Shown here piece after piece: positions 46,101 through 58,100 of a stretch of DNA of 64,000 nucleotides (position 1 is its first letter; every line of letters begins with the position of its first letter). This DNA comes from Agriotes lineatus (taxonomy: Eukaryota; Arthropoda; Insecta; Coleoptera; Elateridae): assembly GCA_940337035.1 (NCBI GenBank), contig CALNHX010005250.1:46671-110670 (forward strand), in the 5' to 3' direction. Both the position numbers and the translations under genes were made by a program. A model generated the notes under the pieces. It was not told the DNA's origin. It made no database searches and saw only the letters and a program-made list of their open reading frames with translations.

Positions 46101-49100
46101 TCTTACAAACTTTAATAACTAAAATGGAACACTATTTGAAGCAATAAACAGATTCCATAAATGGCTGGAAAACATTTTGAACAAATTTTGTATTAAACAG
46201 CATGGAATTCAAACTTTCATATTTTATTTCTTAGCAGCTACCAATTTAACTGAATTTCTTTGCATGGTGTTCAAGTTAAAACTCACAACAAACTTGAATG
46301 TTTAAGCTTTTTTTACATTTTTGAAACTAAATGTTTCCTTGAACTTGACTTTGAAAACAAACCTTCCAAGTCACACCGCGATGCGCCCATTGAAATGGAC
46401 GTTGGTTGCCTTGACTTTGCAATAACTGGTTACTAACCAACCGAATGTTAACATTGTAAGCACCAGAAATGGAAATTGCTTACGGACGTCAGTCAGTTTT
46501 ATTGTAAAAATGCTAGTTGCGACGAGACAGATAAAAAATGAATTAAAAACGTTGCTGACGGGGCTTCCTCGGTAACAGGCAGCTTTTAGTAGTTCCCGTC
46601 ATAATAAAAATACGAACGACCTTGACCGTTGTATTTCGGCTCTCGAGGAGAAAGGGAGCTCTGAATGGCATATTTACGCCAGTGCACAGACGAAATGTTA
46701 TCAGTTATTAGTTTAATTTCAAAATAATAAGGCTGAAACCGGTTTTAACTGTCGCATAAAGTAACTCCAATTTACAGATAAGATGCTGTTACGGAGATTT
46801 ATTCCACGTGCCCGAGGAATGCCAGCTCGTTTGCTTTTAAATTTAAATTAATTTTCACAGTCAGCATGGAAGCAGGCGCCATTCGAAGACATGTTTGTTG
46901 GTTTCAAGATTTTGCTTTTTTGGTTTTGTAGCAATCGCTTTAAAGCATCTTCAGTGTGAAATGCACGTTGCAAGAATTTGCGATATTAAAAAGCTTCGAT
47001 ACAAAGGTAGAGGTGCAAGTCATAAAGAACAAATTAAATTAGTTAATGAACAAAGTTAGAGGCCGTTCTGCTGATCTTTACAGTATTTTTTCTGAGTCGA
47101 TGACGACTTACTTACATACACTGGACTACTCGCATCAGGTCTATAAAATAGGCACTTTATTGTAAAGTATGATGGAAATACATCTACTAAATTTTGAGTA
47201 AATTGAGAATACCCACAAGGCTCATATCAGGGACCATTATTATTTTTTAAATTTATAAATAACTTAGCAGTTATACTAAGCCAGAGTATCCCAACGGCAT
47301 TGATGGCGTAAGTGATAACCTATGGGTGGAACGACTCTATATGGACACTGTGGCATATGATAGACTCTCTCTCAATAAGGACAATAGGCTCGTATGGGAA
47401 AACCATAGGGAAATATCAAAAATAATTGTTACAAATATATTGTTGTATGACAACGTTAAGTTCTTAAACAATTCTTCTTGTCCTTTTACTTTGGTTTTTT
47501 CAGGAAGACATATTGAGAAGTTAGAAGAAACATGGCAATTACGAGTATATGGAAACACTGTATAGAAGTTGAATGTAATTCCAAACTAAGATTTGATCTT
47601 TTATTGCGCGTAGTTGTGGTCAGGTATCAAGCATTTTGGATTTTATTATTAGCAAACAACAAAACGTAATAGATATTAACGATCCAAGTTTGATTATGAG
47701 CATCTTAACGAAACGAGTTTGATTGCCAAAACGAGGCGGTGAGCCGAGTTTTCCGGCAATCAAACGAGTTTCGTTATGTAACATAAGCAAACGTGCATTG
47801 TTCAATATTTTATCTTCATCAATAAACTCTGGTTCAATGTATAAAAAGAGTGCGGTAATATCTATCCATTACCGCACTGAGTGTGGTAATAAAGCTCTTA
47901 ACGATACTAAAATCAATTTGGTTAAGAGGCTATAACAACACGGATGAAGATAATAGATATTTATCTTAATCGGTGTTGTTAAATATAGACTATTAACCAA
48001 ATTAATTTTAGTATCGTTAAGGGTTTCATTACCGCGATCAGTGCTGTAATGGACATTACCGCGCTCTTTTTACATAAAAAATACATTGAACCAGAATGTA
48101 TTGATGAAGATCAAATATAGAATAATGCACGTTTGCTTATGACACATAACGAGACTTGTTTGATTGCCGCGAAACTCGGCGCATCGCCTCGTTTTGGCAA
48201 TAAAACTCGTTTTGTTAAGATGCTCATAATCAAACTTGTGTCATTATAGATATTAACGATACAAGTGTCATTATGAGCATCTTAACGAAACGAGATGCGT
48301 TAAGTACCATAAGCAAACATGTATTGTTCAATGTATTATTTGTTTTGTGATAAAGAGTGCTGTAATATCTATAACCGCACTGAGTGCGGCAATAAAGCTC
48401 TTAACGATACTCAAATTAATTTGATAAATAGTCTATAACAACACCGATGAAGATAAATAAATAAAAGCAATTTTCCGATTCCTAATTCTCTTGGGGGAAT
48501 ATAGTGGTTGAGCATAATGCGTCTTGTACAGCTTTTCGCCATATTTCCTTGTCTTGTTTTTCATCTACCAATTTATAATAATGTATGTTTGCCATTTGCA
48601 TAGCGAGATGGGGAGCGACCTCGGCGTCTGGTATCTGGAACTTTCCCTTGAATTATAAGTTTTTCCATGTTTTCTCTACTTCTTCTCATGATGTGACCAA
48701 AATAGTGGCTGATACACTTTGTTTAATATTGATTTCATGGAGTATTGATATTGTACTGGTTCCGTCTATTATAATTTTGTTTTCGCTTTGTTTAGTTCAA
48801 GGCCGAGAATAGCACTTTCACTTTCATCAACATTTCCTGCCAGCACTTCTGTATGAGCTACAAAGTTGGTGATTTTTCGTCCGTTACTTGCTACTCTTAA
48901 TTGCTTCTAAAGCACTTTCTCTTACATATTTTCATACCCGTTGAGTAGTTGGGGTAGGAGTATGCAGCCTTGTCGCACACCCCAACGTGGTTGGAAATCA
49001 TTGGATTTTGCCGATTTGGATATGCCTTTTGGGCTTTACATAAAGGTCGGTTATCAGGCATATCATGCACGAGTACATGAGTACTGTTACTTTGATAAGA

Positions 49101-52100
49101 TATATAGTATACAGCGGATTATTTAGTTCTGGATACCAGTTATTTGTCCGATCTTCAACTGAAATTTGTGGCTGAACATATGACCTTAATCGTTCTCTAA
49201 TAACACTGAGGGTGCTTTACTGGAATATGAGATGAATGTTAATAAACCCTTTCTCATGGTTCGTTGTTATTGAGCATATTGTCCAATCATATAGCAATTA
49301 TAGATTATGCCATATTTTGTTGCAAAGCCCATACACTCGCATTTGATGCAATTTGATCCGGATGGAAACTTTATACTGGTTTCATCTTTTCAAGACTGTT
49401 TCAGTTTCAATTTTAAGATACCCGGTTCTTTGTTGCATAACTAATCATAAAGTCTATGATCTAGTAGATCGTCTACATGTTGATACAAGCTTTTACAGTA
49501 GTCTTCATGTTTCCGCGGTTTCTTCGATGTCAGTTTTAAGACAACCGTTCTAATCTTTGATGGCCTATGTCTTTTCAAAAATTGTATCTTCTAGAACAGT
49601 TTCTAGATGGGTTTGTGACAACTTGAGTTTCTAGCATCGTGAAGAAACGTGGTGGTGGTTCACTTATAAAATAAACCCACCAGAACGTCGATAATTCTAG
49701 AGAAATTGTCAATAACAAACCATGTAGGTACTTCTATTCGACAGCTTCTCTATCGGGTTAGCTTATCTTATACGAGTAGTATGCGTCTTAATATCTAAAA
49801 AAGCAGCTCCACATTGCCATATCACGAAAAGCGAGTAGCGGTTTCTCGTCGTTTTGTTGAAAACATGGACAGCTCCTCTTCTCATCCAAAGCTTGTTTTA
49901 ATCCCTCTGGTTGTGAGAATTCGCAAAAATATGGGATTGTGGTTCCATATTTTTTGCAGGAAACACTTATTCATCATCATAAAATTGGTGTGTGCTTGGC
50001 TATGAGCAGGTAATGATGAACAGAAGGTTTTTTCCATAAAATCCTATTTACCTACTCGGCGTGGCTTATCCATTTCGGATGATGGCAATTAATATGGAAA
50101 TATCGATTTAATTTACGGCTTTTCTAAAAAGTTCGGGTGAGCTGAGTCCAAATAATTTAAGCCAAGAGTGGTTGTCGTTTTTGTCTCAACCCCTTCTTTC
50201 TTCCACCTTTCCCTGCAATATCAGTTGTAGCAGGTGATATTTATTGTGCTACATAACATGACAGAAATATTCCAGCTCTAGTGTGTTAATTCTGATTATA
50301 ATTTTGTTCTTCCCTATTTTTCTAAAAAGTTCCAAGATCTAAAACCATGCAATAGTTCGTGAAACACATAGCACCTTGCTATATTGTATTTGGAAGTTTC
50401 TTGCTTAAGAATGCGATTTTTATCGTCTTAAATATCGCTTCTAACGACTCGTTCCAATAATTGGAATTGATGTACTCATTTTTCCATTATTTGCTAGAAG
50501 TAGACTCGTAATACCTTTGTAGATTTGGTACCTGCTTTTAAAGAAAATGTGCAAAAATAAGTCAAATTACTTTATTATGCATGTTCTTATAGTAATTTAC
50601 GATGCAAGTAACGTTATCAAGCTTTTTATATTACGAGAGAATAGTTTGAATGAACGAGCGACGTTGGGAGCGAGTTATTTAAAATCCTCGAGTAATGGAG
50701 AAACCAGACAACGTTACGTATATCGTAACACCGTTTATTTTATCCTAAAATACTAATCTTTTTAAAAAATAGGGAAAAAAATGGTTATTAATGACATTTA
50801 CAACAGCGGGTGGTGATATCACTAGTAAGATAAAAACTCAATACTGTATTGTTGGTAGCACTGTTAGGTTATGTTAAATTTTATATTTTCAGGTTTAGTT
50901 TTGCCTCAGTTTGTGTCAAATAACAAACAAAACCTAACGTACTAACATCGAATTTGACATAGACTGACAATACACTTCAGTGCTTCCAACGTGTGATTAA
51001 ATGCTAATAAAGTATCATCATGTTATTTTTTTTAACAACACTAGTGCTATTAAATGCATCTTAACGCAACTCGTTGCTAAGGAGTTATTGTCATAATAAC
51101 ATAATAGGATAAAATAAAATAATAAACAATTGTAATGCGGAAAATATGCTTCTTGATCTACGCCTCGGACGTACGCTAGAACAAAGAAGTTACAACCTCT
51201 TAATTTGCAAATGAGTTATATAAATAGAATATAATTTTAATACAATGACAAATAACTGAAAAATACTACTGGCTAAGCCATTGTGGTAGACATACTTAAT
51301 GCGCAGATTCCTGTGTAAATAGTCATATAATTCGAATTACAATGCAGTGGCTTTTATTAAGGCCGAAAATGTTTGCGGTATGTTAATTATAAGAGGCATT
51401 GAAACGTAGCTTTGCCTGTAAAATTCACAATTCGAACAGAAAATTTTGAAAAAGTATATTTAGAACCTTAACGCTTGGTATTAAATAATTCTAATTGTAT
51501 GAAACAGTTTGAAAAATTAGATAATAGAAGTTTTACTTTTAGCTCCTGCACGTGTAAAACTCCAGTGAGCAAAGTTTATCCTTCAAGTTCGCTGGTTAAA
51601 AACGGAAAGTTTGTTATCGTTATTTATAATTATAACAACTGTTTTGCTCAGGTTTGTTTGAAAAGGATGTGTTTGTTCGGATCTCAACGTGACTTACTCT
51701 TCTTATGACCTGTGGAAACATTTGTTCCTGATAGTAGCAGTGACCCTTGTAGCTATTTATTTTATTACTGTTCAAAATTGCTGATAATATGCTCGGAATG
51801 ATGTAGATTACGTTTCGCAATATTCATCGCTGGTGGAACAGGATTTACATAGTGTAAAAATAAAGTCCAATATCGGATACCACACTCTAAAAAGACGCGA
51901 GATACAATATCAGCAAAAGGGGGAAAATTTCAGCTGCATCGTTTAGTTTTTATTGTTTTAGTTTTGACTTAAACGACGGATCCTGGTTTGTTTGTTGCGA
52001 ATATGTAATCGTATTTTTCAAGTCACTATTGAAACTAAAATCTTCCATTACGGTTTTTAAAGGGCGATAATGTTAGATTGGGTTGAAATATGGTTTTTAT

Positions 52101-55100
52101 AACTTGCAGGATCTTGGTATCAACGTTTTTAAAGTGCGTCAAAGATGGTTGTTTTTCTTTGTAATGATAGAAGGTTCGTTAAATTCCTTTTTGTAAACAA
52201 CCGAGTTCAGGTTATTAGCAAATTTTTGATAGTAGATAGTAGACGATGTTTACTTTTCAAAAAAAGCTCTTTTAGAGTGACAATATTTGTTCCTGCATCA
52301 GCTAGTAATGTAGTAGCTCAGCTCTCTTTCATGTAACGTGTAGAAAAAGTGCTACAACGTGCTTTTCCGTCTGTAAATCCTAGAAACCTGTCGCAGAAGA
52401 AATATGACGAAACGTTGAGTTTCTGCGACAGCTGTAACCTGGAAATGTCATTAGACCTCGGCGACGTGACGTCCTGATCAAAACACTAATAAATTAGACA
52501 GCTGCACCAAATACCAAATGCAAAACTCATCCGTATATGTTTATGATGGCTGAAATATGACAATAAAGATTTCTTTCCCCAACACAGCGGTCATTAATCA
52601 ACATGTGCCTTTCGTTGTGAAAAAGTCAAAACTTATAGGCTTGAGATGTTTTTATGAAGACCTAAATTCAAATTGAAAACAATTTTTGCAGCTGTTTTTA
52701 TTATGACTCATTGCACCACGAAAGACAAGATCTTGTTATTTTCCAGCGAGACATGTACGAGCTGGTAATCCATTAAATATGTGATATTTTGCCTTGGACA
52801 ACCAGAGAATACATGACAGAACAATAATGGTTAATTGTTCGTGTTGTACAATAGGTAAAGGTTGCTACTTTAATTTTGAGTTAAAATAAGCTGAAATTTC
52901 CCATTTTTAACGTCGTAACACGGTAATACAATTAGCTCATACCAGAATTCCAGAGAGGGGTCCCAAGTAAAAGGAATATAGCGAATTTACCTAATTATTA
53001 TAAGCAGACGTAAACCAATATTTCATGGCGCCAGATTCTAAGCATATTGTGTCTCGTACAACTGTCTGAGCTAGTTGATATAATTATGACAAAAAAATCC
53101 GCTGTAAAGAAGTAACAAGCAAGTCGGATGCACCTCGTATGAGCACGATAGGTTGTATTAGGATGAAAATTAGTTACAATTAGAGTATTATAAAGCAAGT
53201 ACTGAAACATAGAAAAATATTTTAATTTTGATCACTTCGTAAGGGTATCAAGTAAAACTCCTTAAATGCAAGGATAAATCCATATAGTGGAGTACTGGAA
53301 AAAAGGCCCACGATTCCGTCCATTATTTTTTTTTAAATTTTTTTATATATACTTTGGGTCTGTATTTATGTCTGGAGGTGAATGTGACCGCACTATTCAA
53401 TGGAGGAGGAGATAAATTGGCCCGAAAAATGTGCAAAAATGGGTTTTTCACGGATGCCTTCGACAATTCAATTCGAAATAAAAAAACGTTCGAATAAAAA
53501 ATGGAGCTATTCTGAATACAAACAATTTGAGCTTGGATTTACGAAAATCGGTTAACTGGTGCGAAAGTTACAGCCCTTTGACCGACCTCGCCCGTTGGAA
53601 TTGTTTCTCAGGGATTTCCTACTCAGGGCGGTCGGTCGGATCCTGTTTTTGGGGGGATGGCATGCAATTAGAGCGTCCGTTTTTTTTAAATTTATAGATT
53701 CACGGGCATACGAAAAGATGTGCCACGGGTAAGGTGCTTGGTCTAAAGGGGGCAGAGGGGGGGGGGGCCGCGAAAACCCATTCAAACCCGCCTAATTGCC
53801 TCTGTAATTGGCCTATTTCAAAAATCTTAAAGCCAAAAAATCCCGCGCTGTGCCTCCTTTAACCAACACAAAGAATTTTAAAAACGCGAGGTAACTTGGG
53901 CAAATTTTTGTCTGGTGGTTAGGAGGGGAGGGGAGGGGGGTCAAAGTTCCCGGCCCCTAGCAGGGAGACGGAAAGGGTTACAGTGTTTACACTTGGTTCA
54001 TAATGAAGATCTATCGTTCCTCTTCATAATATATTTGTCTCAATTTCCTACGTTAATTAGGGCCTGCAGGAGCCCGAGATACAAATTAGAATCTGCAATG
54101 CATTTTATGCCGAGTAGCAGCGGGATGCCGGGGGCGTGGCTTACGCTCATTGTTCTACTGTCTTATTGGTTGCACGTGGTTCCTGCGACATTTTATTCTG
54201 TGTACAGTAAGAATAAATATTGTTGAAGTTTTGTTGATTCGGAGATTCATTACGCTACAAGCAGCGGTAAGTGTATCTACAATTTTCCACGGGATGCTTC
54301 TGAATGTTGTCGATACGCGAGACTATTATACTATACTATATGCTTCATACATATAATATATTGTAGCGTTGATTTGATAGGAATTGAGGAAGATGTGGCC
54401 AAAATAAGGTTGAAAAATTTGAATCGTAATTTACCGCGCTCCTACACACACAGACACTAAAAGCATTTCAATGCGTTAGTGAGGTAGAACAGTGTACAAA
54501 AGTCGGGAGTGGGAGCGTAAGCCACGCCCCCGGCATCCTGCTGCTACTCGGCATAAAATGCATTGCAGATTCTAATTTGTATCTCGGGTTCCTGCAGGCC
54601 CTAATTAACGTAGGAAATTGAGACAAATATATTATGAAGAGGAACGATAGACCTTCATTATGAACCAAGTGTAAACACTGTAACCCTTTCCGTCTCCCTG
54701 CTAGGGGCCGGGAACTTTGACCCCCCGCCCCTCCCCTCCTAACCACCAGACAAAAAGTCCAGATTGTGGGGAAAAAAATCTGCGTCCCATCATGTAGTTT
54801 TTTTACACCTTTCGCTTTTTCTTACCCCCAAAAAATCAATTTTAATTTTAAAAAAAAATTATAAAAAAGACTTTTTTTGCTATAATTTTTTTATTTATCG
54901 CGCGTTCTTAAAATCCTTTGTGTTGGTTAAAGGAGGCACAGCGCGGGATTCTTTGGCGTTAAGATTTTTGAAATAGGCTAATTACAGAGGCAATCAGGCG
55001 GGTTTGAATGGGTTTTCGCGGCTCCCCCTCCCCCTCTGCCCCCTTTAGACCAAGCACCTTACCCGTGGCACATCTTCTCGTATGCCCGTGAATCTATAAA

Positions 55101-58100
55101 TTTAAAAAAAACGGACGCTCTAATTGCATGCCATCCCCCCAAAAACAGCATCCGACCGACCGCCCTGAGTAGGAAATCCCTGAGAAACAATTCCAACGGG
55201 CGAGGTCGGTCAAAGGGCTGTAACTTTCGCACCGGTTAACCGATTTTCGTAAATCCAAGCGCAAATTCTTTGTATTCAGAATAGCTCCATTTTCTATTCG
55301 AACGTTTTTTTATTTCGAATTGAATTGTCGAAGGCATCCGTGAAAAACCCATTTTTGCACATTTTTCGGGCCAATTTATCCCCTCCTCCATTGAATAGTG
55401 CGGTCACATTCACCTCCAGACATAAATACAGACCCGAAGTATATATAAAAAAAAAAAAAAAAATAATGGCCGGAATCGTTTCCAAGCCATTCTCAGATTT
55501 CAGGTACTCCACTAATAGTAAAGACGGTAGCAATTCGCGACACGCGACGTGATCACGATTAAAAAGCTTTTGTTATCCGAATTATGAATAAATAAAAAAA
55601 TATTGGGTGAGTAAATATTACAAACCATTGACAAAGTTATTATGAGTAAGAAATTAGAAATATGCAGTAAATCGAAATAGCAGGCAAAATTAAGTAAACA
55701 AAAGTAATATTGTGCGAAGCAATTAAACATAGAAGTAAATCAATAATAAGTTAAATAACCTAGTTGGAAGTAATAAACGACGTATTAACGCATCCAGAAC
55801 GGATCGAGGTGTGTACCAAAACGGAAGCATATGGCCTATTCAAAGTGCTACAAAAAAATCTTGGAATTATAAGTCAGAAATCAAATGCTTAGGAAAACCT
55901 TACCCCAACGCTGCAAATCGGGCTAGGGAATAAAATGTTTAGTAATTTTGGTTTTCCAACAAGCAATGAGATTAAAAAATACATACAGATAGAAAGTAGT
56001 AGGTATTCTATTAACTTCTATTATGTAAGAAGCTCGCAATATAATAACATACGTTTAGTTGGCAAGAAATCAAGGAAAAAATACCTATTTTTTTAAGTTT
56101 GACAATGTGACTTACAGAAAAAAACAATTGATCGCCTAGAAACAGAATGGAGGTATATTAATGTCACTGATTTAAAATACATGCATTAGTTTTCGTTAAT
56201 ACATTCTCTAACATTTTCCTACATATTTAGTAATCATTACGAAATATCGGCTGGCGTATGATTTATTAATCACTACCTCGTATTTGCCTTCGTATCTTGT
56301 GGTTGTCAAGAGCATTTGCTTCCCATACCTATGTCACATATCTTCCACCTGATATCCTGTGTATCTGCTATCTTAGCTGTTGTAATTCTTTAATGTCTAC
56401 TTTAATGATATTACTCTCAACTTCTTACATATTTCTGAATTTCTATTCTGGCTTTTCTGGCTACTCCTTCTATTCTTCGTAGATATATCGTCTCTACCGG
56501 CTGTTATTTTTCCGCCTTTTTATCACGACCTATGATTCACTCTCATAACTTGAGGCACTTGGCTTTATTGGACACTACACGCTTGTTAATAAATCGTTCT
56601 ATTGTCTACATTTGCATCTATGTTCCCATTTGAGTAGCTTTTTCAACTTGTAGGTTTCGACTGCTTTACTTCTTCTACGTTTAAGTGTAGATTTATTATA
56701 GCTCTAAATTCATCTTCATTGCCATTACCTCAGTCATTATCTTCTTACCCCAAGAGTGACGATCGAAACGTTTCCTTTTTCTTAATTGGTTAAGCGTATA
56801 TATTACTTGATGGACTATGTCAGTATCAACAAAGCCTCCGATCTCCGGCGTGGCGTCAACACAGGTAGGTTTTTACGTACTTGTGCTGTCTGTTAAATCG
56901 CATCGGCGCAGTCATGAACTGAGCCCTTAGTTGTACCCCATTCGTTATTATGGAAAGGAAGTTTGAAACAAAAAGCATAACTGTGAATACTTGTGAATAT
57001 CACTGTAGGAAGCATAATAAATGTAAAACTCGAAATTACTTATTTGTTAACGTACTTAGTTTTCGGCCTTTTTTTCTTTTGCTCAATTAGTTTTACCACA
57101 ATAATTTTTAATTACAGTATTGGTTGTTGAATTAATTATAATTTTCGCCATTTTTTTATTCGATATGATATTGGCACACAAGAAAATTAACTAAATAACT
57201 GTCTTCTGCGAGGTTTTTTTTTAAACCTGCTGTGCCAAAATTGTGTTTGTTATAAACAGACTACATAAATAAACCACTGTCACCAACGATACTGAAGTGC
57301 ATGTTGTTTTCTGAATTACATCATTCAGAAAACAACGAATTTCAGTGTCGTTGGTGCTGCTGCACCCAAGAATGGAACACTTATACGGCATAATAATTTA
57401 ATTATGTGTATCTAAAAGCACTTGCACAAATATTGTATAATTTAAATAAACTATTCTTACGTTTATTCGCCGTAAACTGCTTTGAAACGCTAGCAAAGCG
57501 CGCCATTGACGATAGCGCGGTTATCGCACCAGTTGTAACTGGCATTTAGTTCGTGGTTATTTGTCCAAAGCTGCAACTGAAATAAATTACAGCAAAACAC
57601 AAAGCACTCGCGAAGGTACTAAGTAACTTGTTCATTAGAAAAATCCCAATTATATTTGATAATTACAATTACTACAACTACAATGTTCAGCCAATTCCCG
57701 TCGTGGCGATGATAATACCTATTATAAGCGATGTCACAAGTAATGTGATAACATTTTGAACCTTTTCCATACATCTAGAACCATCTACTCGCATTTGTGG
57801 AACTAGATTTTCATTACTATTTCTACCTGTTCGTGAGGTTTAACCAAACAATATTAGCTTTTGAGAATGCTGTATTAGATTTAGATTCATAGATGATCTT
57901 AATTGCCAGAAAGAGACTCAGGTCTACGTCTCTCATTGTTGCATATTATTTATGCATTTCTACATTAAAATGTCTACTGTAAAAATGTGTATATTAATTC
58001 CACGCATTCTTTCAGCTACTCTGGGGATGGTCTCGGATGGCATGCAGTTCGGCTGGCCGTCGCCTGCGGTACCGAAGCTGCTGGGCGATGACTCCCCAGT

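Noticed and set aside
53915..54746. Two near-identical proteins starting MVRRGG on opposite strands
   Set aside because: They are the same sequence read from the two arms of the foldback element; there is no domain, and G-runs create the frames.
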